Assembly (NCBI GenBank): GCA_029204225.1
Contig: CM055109.1
Location: 6,979,982-7,043,981, forward strand
Source: Diphasiastrum complanatum
Lineage: Eukaryota > Streptophyta > Lycopodiopsida > Lycopodiales > Lycopodiaceae
Reading direction: 5' to 3'
DNA: 64,000 nucleotides
The notes under the pieces were generated by a model that was not told where the DNA came from, ran no database searches, and worked only from the letters and a program-made list of their open reading frames with translations. A program made the position numbers and the translations under genes. Numbering within the stretch: position 1 is the stretch's first letter; the number at the start of each line of letters is the position of its first letter. Below are positions 44,247 through 55,450 of this stretch, one piece after another.

Positions 44247-46014
44247 CTAGTAGATAAACTCAAACAAAGAGGAGGCCCAATTTGGACTGGATGCAGGCAT
44301 ACTGTGAGGCTGTTGCTGGATTTGAGGTACAGGACTGATAGGGAGAGGCTTGCTGGCGTCTTTACTCTCCACAGGTGCAGGTGCTGGTGACGTCCAGTCC
44401 TTCTCACTGTCACTTTGCGTTGATCCAGAAGGTTCAGAAGCTGCAGGAACTGCTAAATCATGCGCATGATCGTGATCCACGGGAGCTTCTTTGTAATAAG
44501 TCCATGAAGAAGACAGCCCATTTTCCTGAAGCCAGGCGGTCGTATCTTTTGGCTTGGTGTCTTCAACTGGATTGAAAATCAAACGACGAGATTGTATTGT
44601 CTGCAATCTGCAGAGATGAGGTAAATAGAGGCCTGCCAAGAGCAACCTTATCAGTCCCTGTGACACGTATGATCGATCTACTATTGTCTAGTCTCGACTT
44701 AACAAGTTTTGACAGAAATATTTTTGCATGCTACACTCATTAGACTGACGATAGTTATTGATTATGAGAGACGTATCCTATATTGCATCACACAAAGTCA
44801 CAAACACTATGCCCACAGGCGGTTTCTTACGCGCATTAACCATTCTTTCTTGCATTTATGCAGCACTGCGACTCACCATCTCCTGCGGCAAGTTTAATAT
44901 ATAGATCAAAGATGTTCGGGCAGTTGTCTTGACATTCCGGAGAGCAAAGCCTCGCTGTAAATTCCTTCCCAAGTAACGTGTCCGTTGATAGGCCAACCGT
45001 CATCCTTGAAAGTCCGCAAGAATTTACGCACTCTAAAGTTTCGATCAACTCAATCTTCTTCTCAGCCATTATCATAGAGGTCTGAATATAGTCACAAAGC
45101 AAACCAGAAATCAGAGTGAACGAAGATAAAGCGTTAAATTCGGATTCCCTAGTAAGACATTACTTAAGCCTAAAAGTATAGTCTTATCATACGTGAGAAT
45201 GTTGGTTGTAACTTGTAAGATAGATTCTCATGTGCAGGTTTTTCTGATCAGTGATTAACTTATTTCTGTTTTTCAATACTAGCGTATGTAGCTTTCGTAC
45301 CTGACATTCAAATTGGCTGGCTCCATCTCTTAAAACATATTTTTCTAACACGCATCGTGCCCCTGATGACGAGACGGCAAAAGCACAATCTTCTATGGGT
45401 AACTCTTCACATTCAATGCTCCCTGCAGGAAAGCCGCTCAACTAGAATCTTGTAAAGGCTTCTACTCTTAAAGCAAAACAATCTTCAAACTGGATTTTCA
45501 TTATCCCTCGAGGGGGGTTAGTAGAATGAATTCAGATTTTCCAGATTCAGCAGCAATATTCTGGAATGCTCTCAATCAATATTCAACACATTTTCAATCT
45601 CATTTTCATACTTATGGAGTTGGGTTAGCAGAATGAATTCAGTTTTCTCAGGTTCAACGTCCCTTGTCAGCAATATTATATTGGATACAAATGCCAATCT
45701 CACTTTCATGCTTATAAAATCACCCATCAAACATGCATGAAGTCAGTAGCACTATACAGTTAGGCTGTAGCTAAAGCAGATTACATCAAGCATAATCATT
45801 TCCTGGCAAAACCAACTGTCCTGTGAATTGATAAGATGGTTGGACTAATAAAACACTATTAATTTTCAACAAATTTACTTGTGATTTCTGGAAAGAGCGT
45901 GATTGGATCCAATCAGAACTGCTCACCTTGAGCACAGTCGCTTATGGCAATGAGAAGCAAAACCAAAAACCAAGTAATGGGTGCCTTATTCTTGACTAAA
46001 TTTCTTGGACCCAT
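44247..46014 (-). CDS. PAR1 family secreted protein, complete four-exon gene, 266 aa
   Basis: Exons on the minus strand: 45927-46014, 45301-45422, 44877-45081, 44247-44632; all introns GT-AG and all phases fit (88+122+205+386 = 801 bp including TAG). Residues 1-30 form a signal peptide (APITWFLVLLLIAI core). The mature part has the PAR1 pattern of paired cysteines: CEELPIEDCAFAVSSSGARC, LECVNSCGLSRMTVG, LCSPECQDNCPNIFDLYIKL and LYLPHLC. The C-terminal ~120 residues are Pro/Ser-rich with His-Asp repeats (DHDHAHD) and end in ASSLFEFIY. PAR1 proteins are plant-specific, cysteine-rich and named after a photoassimilate-responsive transcript; the biochemical role is unclear. No stop or frameshift: apparently functional. 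Confidence 0.92.
45927..46014 (-). CDS. PAR1 exon 1 (signal peptide)
   Basis: ATG at 46012-46014; 29 codons plus one base, donor GTGAGC. A run of Leu/Val/Ile follows a basic N terminus (RNLVKNK). I chose this ATG because it gives a standard signal peptide and joins exon 2 in phase. Confidence 0.9.
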
Positions 46015-46171
46015 TCTGTACACAATATTATGAATTCATGGAAATTTAACAAGCACATATGTATTTGTATACAATTGTGTGTGTTTTCCTCTTCCGTACT
46101 CGCCCAACAACGTTTTATGCTCATCAATTGCCTATAAATTTTTACATTGTGCCTGACTGAATCAATCAATC

Positions 46172-46174
<3 letters not shown>

Positions 46175-46256
<82 letters not shown>
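46175..46256. repeat. (GA)n microsatellite, about 82 bp, upstream of PAR1
   Basis: About 41 uninterrupted GA units. On the gene strand it is a (TC)n tract ending about 160 bp before the PAR1 ATG, where the 5' UTR or core promoter should be. Confidence 0.97.
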
Positions 46257-46258
<2 letters not shown>

Positions 46259-46478
46259 TGAAGGGGCGAGTAGTTGGGAAATCATGGTTGGCTGCATGGC
46301 GAGTAGTTTTTTTTTTTTTTTTTTTAATTTGCCCCAAGATCCTTCATACTAATAAGTGAACTTTTTGTGTTTTATGGAGACTTCTAGGTTATTCCTCGGG
46401 CCTTTCACCCTGTTAAGTGAGGCCCCAAGTCCGTCCAAGGGCCACAGTGGCCTCACCCTTGGGCCTTCCCCTACGTAA

Positions 46479-46679
46479 TGTCACATGGAGGAGCGTGTTC
46501 TTCACCGTGACTGACATGACAGTCATGGTGAACAGATGATCCAAGGGTGAAAAGGTGGGATGTCATCATCCCACCCAGGTCCCACCAAGATGCATCCCAC
46601 CCTCCTCATCCTTGGATGCATTGGAGCCCACCACTGTCATGTCAGTGGTGGTGCGTAATACGCTCCTCCATGTCACATG
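46479..46679. mobile_element. Fold-back MITE, about 200 bp
   Basis: The left arm (CACATGGAGGAGCGTGTT, GACTGACATGACAGTCAT, GATCCAAGGGTGAAAAGG) is matched in inverted order by the right arm (CTCATCCTTGGATGCATTGG, CCACTGTCATGTCAGTGG, ACGCTCCTCCATGTCACA). The two arms nearly fill the element, so a transcript would fold into a long hairpin. TSD not resolved. Confidence 0.75.
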
Positions 46680-46789
46680 CAAAGTTTTTATTCTTTTTGA
46701 GATTCTTTTTATGTTTTTTTTTTTCCAGTTTTTGCATTCTATGCCAAAATTTTATTTCCATTTTTTTCCTAACAAAATATGCATGCAGA

Positions 46790-47015
46790 CAACCAATAAT
46801 AGGCTACCACATAGCATGTGCACATTTAGGTATAAAAATCTTTATGTGCTATGTATGTGAACAACCAACGACGGGATGTTACAACATGCACATTCCAATA
46901 GAATGTGAATGTGCATGTGCTATGTGGCATGTGCTATGCATGTGCTATGTGACAGCCCGTTGTTGGCTGTCCACATACTTAGCACATAGAATTCTCATGT
47001 GCTATGTGTCAACTT
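46790..47015. repeat. Repeats of the word GCATGTGCTATGTG in both orientations
   Basis: CATAGCATGTGC, ATGTGCTATGTATGTG, GCATGTGCTATGTGG, CATGTGCTATGCATGTGC, TAGCACATAG and ATGTGCTATGTGTC are scattered over about 220 bp. Confidence 0.65.
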
Positions 47016-47378
47016 TTTATTCGATGTCCACTTGAGAACAAAAGATTCTGGTTCGAAACTTACATGAACATTTGTTTCTCCAAGTGCCTCCAAATACAAA
47101 GAAAAGCTAAGCATGTGGCATTATGTAGGGACCTACCTTTGCATGAAAACAAATCCAATATTTTGTCATGTGGCTTTTCACACATAAGATTGTGAAATTA
47201 CTCCACCTATAGATGGCCAGGTCAGCTATTGGCCAGGTAAAGCCCAAGAGGGCTATGACCAAGGCAAGCCCAAGTAGATGGATATGAACAAGGTTATGTC
47301 GTGGTTCTCAACCAAAGGCTAAGGCCAGGAAAGGATAAGGCCAAGGATCTTGGCTTAGACGAAGGACCAACATAGTGT

Positions 47379-47640
47379 GTGGTGGTGGTTTTAGATGATA
47401 TCCTTATCTATTCTAAGACACTACAAGAGCATGTCAAGCATCTCCATACTATGCCATGTATTCTTAAGTAGGAGAAGTTGTATCCTAAAGAATCTAAATG
47501 TGAATTCTTAAAAAATGAACTATTGTATCTTGGGCATAAAGCCAATTCAAGTAGTTCAAAGATTCTTCATGACAAGATCTAGACGGTAGTTGAATAGCTA
47601 GTTCCTAGAACTATTGGGTATCTTATTTGTTTTAGGGACT
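47379..47640 (+). pseudogene. Gypsy RT fragment
   Basis: VVVLDDILIYSKTLQEHVKH (motif C), EKLYPKESKCEFLKNELLYL and GHKANSS read in one frame with a few stops. Only about 85 residues of RT remain. Confidence 0.85.
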
Positions 47641-48530
47641 TTTTACAATGAGATTGATGCATAAAACCTAAAGAACAAATGGCGAAGCTAGGGCACAATC
47701 GACGATGCCACACCCACACAACAATGAGCTAAAGTGCCATAGCTATACCCAAAAGAAGATCCCAAGTACAAAATTTGCACATCGTAGAAGGCTCTAATTC
47801 CTATGCCTCATCATTGCTTGTGAACTCAACTGATGATTCTTTCTAACAGGACATAAATGACTTAATATATATGCATAAAGAATTAAAGTTGAAAAAATCA
47901 ACAAAGTGTAAAAAGTGTCATTGCATGCATGGACAAAAGTAGAACTTACATTCTAACTAATCACATGATTCACGTAGCACAAAATAGAGGTGTCAAGATG
48001 GGGGCCCTCCCCCCCTTTTGGAAAATATTCTATTATGCAAGTATCCACAAGGAGAACTTTTCAAATCAAAATTCATTTTTTTTTCTTAAAAAAAATGGAA
48101 TAAGGCACTTTCACCTTGTTAAATTAGCATAACACCTCCAAAGCTAGATTTCATCATTTTCACAAGAAACAATTTCCCAATTGAACCTATAGCGAGTAAC
48201 TTTGGTAGAATTCACTAGCTGTTGTAAATACTTGTACAATTGCATACTCTATAGAAATACACATGTTTCTTGACAGTCTGCAGAAATACAAAGAAATCGG
48301 TGACAATGTTCTGTCGATTGAGCCGACATCGACTATTCGGCCACCCTTCGACTAATCGGCCGACCTCGACACATCGATTACTCATCCAACACCGACTATT
48401 CGTCGGACGTCCTCGATATCGACAATTTGACTTCACCAATTGTGCGTATGTCACTATCAACTCCAATAGTCAACCCCAACATTCGACAAATCAGCAATTC
48501 AACATCTATTAATAAAAAATTGATGTGTTA
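47641..48530. other. Unassigned; contains a TCGAC-rich patch
   Basis: Mostly featureless. Positions 48315-48430 are full of words such as ATCGACTATTCGGCC, ATCGGCCGACCTCGAC and CACCGACTATTCGTCGG, a degenerate short array. Confidence 0.5.
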
Positions 48531-49420
48531 TAGACTTGGTCACCTTAATAATGTATCGATAGGTAATATTTCTAGATGTTATTCAGTTCATGATTTAGAC
48601 TATTGAATTGTCGACCCTCCTGTCTGCCAAAGCTGTATCATTAGAAAGTAGGCAAGAAGGCCATTTAAGTCAAATCAAGAACATATATCTAAAGATTTGC
48701 TAAGCATTGTACATACTGATATATGTTGCCCAATGCCAATACTATCATTGCTTGGTGCTAAATTCTTTATTACTTTTATAGATGACTATTCTAAAAGAAC
48801 TATTGTATATTTTCTGAAGCACAAATCTGAAGCCTTCCAGTTCCTCAATAAATACAAAGAAAATGCTGAGTTGCAGACAGACAAGAAGATCAAAGCTCTC
48901 AGGAGCGACAATGGCGACGAATACATCTCAAATGAGTTCAAGGATTATTGCTTAGCCAACAGCATCAAGCAACATTTACTGCTTCCTATGCTCAGCCAAC
49001 AACATCAAGCAATAGTTTATTACTTCCTATTCTCCACAACTGAATGGACTAGCAGAAATGAAGACCAAGACCCTAGTTGAGTCTGCCAAATGCATGATAA
49101 CTCATGACTCATTGCCCAAATCGTTCGGGCAACATGTTGTATCAACATCAACTTACGTGCAGAACTGATGTATAACTAAAGGCCTCCTTGACAGCAAAAC
49201 CCCTCCTGAAGTCTGGACGGAATCCAAGCCTTCATTGAAATATTTGAGAGTATTCAGATGTACTGAATATGCTCATCCAAAGGAAAATAGAAAGAAATTA
49301 GATGAGCATTCATTCAAATCTATTTCTGTTGACTACTGTACTTCTAATGGAATGTATAGATTGCCGAATATAGAGACATGTAAAATTTTCACTAACAGGG
49401 ATGTGACTTTTATTGTTGTT
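48531..49420 (+). pseudogene. Copia integrase remnant
   Basis: LGHLNNVSIGNISR (pre-integrase domain), CQSCIIRK, LLSIVHTDICCPM (first catalytic Asp), FFITFIDDYSKRTIVYFLKH, ALRSDNGDEYIS (second catalytic Asp), then, one frame over, NGLAEMKTKTLVE (catalytic Glu segment), PPEVWTESKPSLKYLRVF. A tandem duplication near 48954-49036 breaks the frame before the Glu. Sequence passes at about 49427 straight into LTR. Confidence 0.87.
48954..49036 (+). repeat. Duplication of about 42 bp in the integrase
   Basis: AGCCAACAGCATCAAGCAAC and, 42 bases later, AGCCAACAACATCAAGCAAT, each followed by a TTACTGCTTCCTATTCTC-like stretch. Confidence 0.85.
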
Positions 49421-49426
49421 ATTTTT

Positions 49427-49610
49427 GGATCCACACATGTGAAATACAGTAGCTTGCTGATTTTGTATGGACAACAACAATACTTTATCATTTCATTCAA
49501 GTTTGATCAAGTTCTATTAGAGTTTGCATCTCATTTTGTGTGTAGATGCTGATTGGTGAGATTGGTAGTGTATTTCTCTTTCTAACCAAAGATCTTTCAA
49601 GTGGATTGAC
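49427..49610 (+). repeat. Partial Copia LTR, same family as 19645-20169
   Basis: GATCCACACATGTGAAATAC, TGTATGGACAACAAC, TGATCAAG, CTATTAGAGTTTGCATCTCA and GTGTAGATG occur in the same order as near 19960-20080. Confidence 0.8.
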
Positions 49611-50620
49611 GCAGATCCAGCGCTCACCCTCCTTCCAAAAATCTGATATCTGAGTTTATGAAGGACAATAAGGAGTAGTAATGATGAACACCATTCTTCG
49701 GACATTTCAAGACCTCTAGTCATCATCACCAAGCTAGAATGAGTGCTTCAGAACCAAAAAAAACAACCTTGAAGCTAAGCACAGCCAGTGTTCAAAGAAT
49801 TTTGCCAATCCCTCACTGCTCCAGAATGCAATGAGAAGTGTCTATGTTGATTAGTGATGCAGCCAACCCACATAGTCCCATATGAATGCATTAGTGTGAA
49901 TAGCTGACTTAAGAGGAGCAGTTATTCAAAGATAGCGGACAGTCAGAGAAACAAGCAGATCAACATATGTGATAGACAGAGAGATGTCTTGAGGAGAGCC
50001 GACTGTTTTTAGAAAACATCAAGGTACTTCTCTTCATGGATATTTGATATTGTTATGAACTTGTGAATCGATGGACTAATTGTTGGATTAGTTGTAGGTT
50101 GTCACTTCTTAATAAATGATGTACGTGAGCTATTGTATACGTTTGATATGTCATTCTGTTATGTAGAGAGTCTGGTTAGTGTTATCACTCTCGGTTTTTA
50201 AACACACCAAGTATGATGTTGTTAGAACAATGATTAGTCTTGTCTAAAACTAGGCTGACATTCTGCCATCGATAACTTGTAAAGGAATGCTTGCTATCTG
50301 TCATACCAATTCTGGTTGTATGAAATTAACATGACGATAATCTCTATACAAAACTGAGTATACATGTGATTGATAGCTAGTGTTATGAGGTCTGTTACGT
50401 CATTAACGAGGTTTGTTCAGTGCTGAAGATAAATGACTAATTTGTGTGTGTATGGGGAATGATACTTCAAGTATAAATATAGGAGAGTTTGATATAGAAA
50501 TTTGATGGGCTATGAAAACTGAGTAGATTTTTTTATTTGGACAACAATTCTTTATTTTTCAGAATGTTGTTTTGTGTTATAAAAAAAAAGAAATAGTTGA
50601 TCCTCTTGAAACACAAAGGC
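49611..50620. other. Unassigned, possibly LTR-derived
   Basis: No coding domain. The purine run AAAAAAAAAGAAA at 50580 has no accompanying LTR or TSD. Confidence 0.4.
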
Positions 50621-52420
50621 GGTTTTAATGCTCGGCGAGGGTGGATTGATGAGGGTGAAACACAACGCCCGGGCTAGGAAAGAACAAACTTTGATAATGA
50701 ATGTTCCGCATTTAGAGACACCTCGCCCAAGTTACTCATTGAAAAACATGGGCCTTGGGAGGCGAACACTCGACCGCCTAACTCCCAAGGTGTGTCGAAC
50801 CCATAAGCACAGAAAGGCTGAGACAGGACCACAAAAGGGTAAAAGTCAATGGTTTAAATGGTACTTAACTCAGATACTAGAAATCTCCTTGAGATCCCTC
50901 GAACAATTTCTATCTCAGAATCTTTGAGATTCTGTTAGATTCTATCTAGGTTTCAGAGTCAAATTTAGCAGAATTCTAGGTCAATAGTATGAACGGCGAC
51001 ACCGCTCAGATATTGCCCAGTCCTACGCATAAAAGGATGGATGGCCATAAGGTTTGTTACCCTTGACACACAGCATGAGTGTGACCACCGGAGATTTAGC
51101 CATTGAAATAGTCAGAGAAGTATGACAGTTACGAATCCACATTTACTATCGCATAGATCCTGTATGGGTACTATTGTCCACCACTTTGACCCGACTATGC
51201 CAAGGATAGAAGAGAGTTAGCATACCATATTCTAAGAGAGTAGAAGTGACAAAAACACCATCCTAAATCGACAATCAGTTTATCTCCCAAGCGGTCATAC
51301 CTCTGAGAGCCTAGAAAACTCTCATTGATCCGGGAGTATGAGGTGATCGGGACGGCCCCTGGGATTGGAAATGGCGTTACCCTGATCGCTCGCGTAAGGG
51401 CATTATGGGCCCTTCCCCCACTGGGGATCTTCCGACGGGACTAGTCCCTCGACGAAAAATCCGCCCAACAGGCGGGCGGGCTTGCAAGCAATCATGGTAA
51501 GTAAATTTAAACTATTCTTATAGTTTGTCTTTTATTTCATATGATTTCCTTTTCTAGCATGCATTCTGACTAACTATTCCAACCTAGCCCTAAACTAATT
51601 CCAACTTAAATTGAATGGATAGTTGGATGTCTACCAACCAAAGAAGAGTACGACTTCGCCTTCAGGGAATTATACGAGACATTGTTGATAAACTGAAGTG
51701 CGAGGGTAATCTCCACGAGTAAGTTTCTTTGAAAGGTTTATATTTTATATTTTTCATATATTATTAATGTAAAACACATATGTGTTCACTTTTAATCATT
51801 AGTATGATCAAGCATTAAATACTAATGTGTCTTGTTTGCTTGTCTTCATGCAGAGCAGACATCAAGACGACAACGAGTAGATTAGATTTTTAATATAATT
51901 TTAGTTCGTCTATCATAAATTAGAGAGACTCAAAAGCAACAATTTTGTGATACATTGATTTCAATATATATATATTATTGCAATTGATCACAATATTGTT
52001 ATTGGTTTTGTATGTTGGATTCCAAAAAATGAGCAATGTCCTATTCCAAAATGTGCAATGTCTTAACTAACTAGGAATTGCAAAACTTTGTGCAATGTCA
52101 TATTTTCAAAAAGTCTAGTCATGATTTTTTGTAAAAATTTGAGAAAAATACTTTTCTTAATGCATGTTAGCCCCTTTTAAGTAAGCATGTAGAAACATCG
52201 CTTCAAGTAATACAATAGGATATTGCAATTCATAATGTAAATTAAGTAATGTAAGTATAGAAAGTACCTCATGCTTGTTACTTGATCCAAATGTCGAATG
52301 CAATCCAATAATATTGTCTCAAAAGCATTCCAAGACTAGCGCCTCTCCAAGAACATGACTCCAAGAATAGACCGAAAAAAATGTGCGTGTTATTTTTGAC
52401 ACATTTTTTATTTTTTTAAT
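50621..52420 (+). other. GC-richer segment with exon-like pieces, unrecognised
   Basis: 50628-50927 is open for 99 codons with a basic, Arg/Lys-rich product. A second piece ends GCAATCATG followed by a good donor GTAAGTAAA at 51499. A third, 51618-51720, encodes MDSWMSTNQRRVRLRLQGII and DIVDKLKCEGNLHE, ending at another GTAAGT (51719). It lies just inside the CACTA right end and may be transposon-internal sequence. Confidence 0.4.
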
Positions 52421-52439
52421 TTAATCCAAGACCTCAGAA

Positions 52440-52865
52440 TCCGACACAAAAATACTTCCCGGACAAACGTCGGATATACGTCGTATGACATTCTGTTAAC
52501 AGACGTCGGAATTCGACATCTTAATTGGACGTCGGATTCCGACGTCCCATTATACGTTGGGGATGGACGTCGAACACACATCGGGGTGGACATTTTTGGG
52601 CATCTCTCTGGATTTTTTTTTGTGGAACAGACGTCAGATTCTGACGTGTTGATTGGATGTCGGAATCCAACTTCCACATCGGACGTGGACGTCGGATTTT
52701 GACGTCCCACGTGGCCGTCGAATTCTAATGTCCGCGTGGATCCCGACGTTCGGAGGTCCCAATTGGTGGTTCGAGAGTCTGGAGTGTTGTGCTTGTCGGA
52801 TTCCGACGTGTTCTGAAGATGTCAAAATCCAACATTCTTATTCCGATGTGTTTTTCGGATGTCCA
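52440..52865. repeat. Subterminal array of the palindrome GACGTCGGATTCCGACGTC
   Basis: About ten variants, for example near 52468, 52503, 52529, 52568, 52629, 52658, 52688, 52716, 52796 and 52828, in both orientations because the word is self-complementary. In En/Spm elements such subterminal repeats bind the regulatory transposase subunit. Confidence 0.8.
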
Positions 52866-52939
52866 CGACGAATTAAAAATAAATTAAACTCGCGATCACG
52901 TCGCAAAAGACGTCGCAAATTGCGACAGGTGTTGTAGTG
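52440..52939 (+). mobile_element. Right end of a CACTA (En/Spm-type) DNA transposon
   Basis: Position 52939 ends GGTGTTGTAGTG; its complement CACTACAACACC is a CACTA terminal repeat. Next inward are GCGACG words (ACGTCGCAAATTGCGACAGG), common in these elements. The left end was not found, so the element's length is unknown. Confidence 0.8.
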
Positions 52940-54450
52940 CAAGGAATGAGATTCTCAACAAGGTTGTACGCAGCGCCGGAGGAGCTAAGTTGTTTTATGA
53001 ACTCGTCTCATCGGGCCTTGTATGTCTGGGAGGCCCTTGTTGGTGCGGTTTTAGAAGTCGTGACTTGGAGAGGTATGGAAGAATGATGGTTGGGAAATGG
53101 GGTACGTGGGTATGAAGGTTTGGGAGAAATCAAAATCCGAAAAATGGGAAGTCTTATAGTTAGGAGGGGGGATAGAGAAACTCTTGGAGACAACTTCGAT
53201 CTTTTTCCCATCCGATCTTGAGCTGCCATCTAATTAGTGAGTGGATCCATTGTATCTTCATGCTCCATCATCTCCGTCATTGTCCTTTGACTTCTAATCA
53301 TAAATTCTCACTTGGGCCTTGCACACTGTGTTCCAAGATTGGTTCACTTTATCCAAAACCTGTTGCAAGATCTTCGTCACTTCTTCTAGCTGCTTCTAGG
53401 ACTCTAGAATGACTTTTGCTTGTTTTTCTGTAGCATATTCAAAGTTCTTCTCATTGACTTCCCTCTCTTGAATAAGCTTGATATATTTCTTCATACGGAT
53501 CGTCGAGGCTTGAGGGGCCTGAATATGGATATCTACTGGCTTCACGGGAGGGGTATCAACCATCATTGCACCAAACGATCCATCTCGAGTTTGGTCGATC
53601 TGGCTTATCTGTCGTTTAAGTTGATTCTGGACATCGGTAAGCTCTTCGGCTTGCTTGGCCATGGTGGCTCGCAACTCCATTACTGAGATCTTCTTCTCCT
53701 CATCCTCATCATTTTTCTTCTTGATCTATTTTTGTTGCTCTGTTATGACTTGGTCTTGTTGTTTTACTTTGCCTTCCAATTCTTTCTGCTGGCTCACCAA
53801 CTAGTGTACATGGTAGCTAGCTTCATATAGGCTTACTATGGAATGTCTCGCTATCTTTGAGAGTTCCTCGGGGTTAGAAAAAATGAGTTATTTGTCAAGG
53901 GCGTAGTGGGGTGGCATTAGTCCAAAGAATAATGGTTGAGAGGGTCGTGGGGGTGGTAATGGCGAAAATGGAGGAATGATAATAGTGGTGGTGGTGGATG
54001 TGAGAGTGAGAGGTGGATTAGCAGGTTGGGTGGATGTGGTGATGGTATCTGGTGAGATCTAATTTCCCCGTGACTGATCTACTTTTCTGTCGTCAACATC
54101 GTCTTCTATCTCGACCAGGTCTACATCATCGAAATACGAGGATGTGTCCGTGATGATATGGACATGCTGGGCCTGCTCTTGTTGTTGTGTTGCTGCTGTT
54201 TCCTTGGGAATGGTATTCCCATCTCCCTCCCCTCCCAAAATCTGTGCCTGTGAGGGTTTGGGATTTGTTTGGATGGCAGCTTCCGTTTGGGCTTGATCTA
54301 CAGTTGTCACCAAAAATTCTGTCTAGACTGCATGTGTCGTTGGTGATATGGGCGGTGTAGGCGTGTGAACTAGTATGGGTGGGGTTGCAACTAAATTTGT
54401 TGGAGCACTTGTGAATATGTGGTGGTGGCTGCAGCTATAGATGTATCGGT
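52940..54450 (-). pseudogene. Decayed coiled-coil ORF, retroelement gag-like
   Basis: Minus strand from about 54450: Gln/Thr/Pro-rich N-terminal part with an acidic patch (FDDVDLVEIEDDVDD, 54059-54313), a Pro-rich stretch (PPFSPLPPPRP), then a coiled coil (QQKELEGKVKQQDQVITEQQ, MAKQAEELTDVQNQLKRQIS) to 53396 and a degraded tail. Family unknown. It has stops but a consistent frame over about 1 kb. Confidence 0.5.
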
Positions 54451-55438
54451 TGTTGGAAATTAAGCCCACAGTTGCCTCATTGGTGAATGACTAATTTCTA
54501 TTTCAAGATTCTTCTTGCACATTTATTGATCTTTGATCTAGGGTCAGGTGAAACCTATTTTGGGTTCAAAGTCTGCCCATCAATACATGTAGGAATCATA
54601 ACCTAGACAGCCAAACTATTTGAAGAACGTCTACAATGGACTTCTGGCTGATCTCCAGCAAAGGGTAACCAATCCTATTATTCTCCATGTTCAAATGTTA
54701 AGTTCAACTATTTGAAAACCATTGAAGACTTGCCCATCTTCAAGAACTTCCACACACTAGCATTTAGAACAAGTCTGCAGAAACACTTTACTTTTTCAAC
54801 AATCTGCAGAAATACACTAAGTGTCGCACTTCGCACTTTTCCAAAAAATGCAACACTTTCACAAATTGAAGAAAAAATACTAAGTGTCGCACATTTTGCA
54901 TTTGTCGCGTTTTTCCGAAAACTACGACACTTGCCTTCGGCTTCTTCCATTCAATTATTTTGAAGAAGTCAACTTATGCACAGTTCAAAAATTTTAACTG
55001 TTTTAAACACCTCCAGCTTTTTTGCAAAATCGCAAAGAGAGAGAAAATTCCTAAAGGTCATCCACTTTCAAGAATTGAACTATTTTAGGGCACCTTCAAC
55101 CCTCTTCAAAAGCTTATAACTTTTGATTGGCACGACCAAATGGAATGAAACAGATTGCATCAGAAACTAGACAAAAATAGCTTCAAAACAAGCTATCTAG
55201 CAAGATTTTTGGATAAAAAATGACAGAGAACTCCCAAAACAAAATTGGATGTTCCTCACACGTGTCTGAGCACCTGATTCCGTACAGTACCAGGTCAGAC
55301 CCAATCAATGCCCTATTGATCTCTTTTGATCCAAAATTGGACAAGATAGCTAGGAAAATGGATCTTGACAATTTCTAGCTCAAGATTAATGAATAGTTTC
55401 CACTCAAATGGATCAAAATGCATGGTAACCTTAGGTAG
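54451..55438 (-). mobile_element. Copia leader region (minus strand)
   Basis: Non-coding DNA between the PBS at 55439 and the coiled-coil ORF. Near 54770-54930 the word ACTAAGTGTCGCAC and CTGCAGAAAYAC recur two or three times. Confidence 0.55.
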
Positions 55439-55450
55439 GCTCTGATACCA
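55439..55450 (-). other. Primer-binding site
   Basis: The minus strand reads TGGTATCAGAGC next to the LTR at 55451. Confidence 0.9.

Noticed and set aside
44836-45102. PAR1 exon 3 ORF as an independent 88-residue protein
   Set aside because: Its ends run through a splice acceptor and donor; the spliced four-exon model keeps phase and restores the family pattern.
47405-47420. GACACTACAAGAGC as a possible left end of the CACTA element
   Set aside because: The bases are explained by the RT codons for KTLQEH, and the right end is CACTACAACACC, which does not match beyond CACTACAA.
50628-50927. Possible ribosomal DNA because of GC content and conserved-looking words
   Set aside because: No recognisable 18S, 5.8S, 25S or 5S segment.
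53410-53690. Plus-strand ORF of 88 codons
   Set aside because: Shadow of the minus-strand coiled-coil frame, which has the consistent composition.
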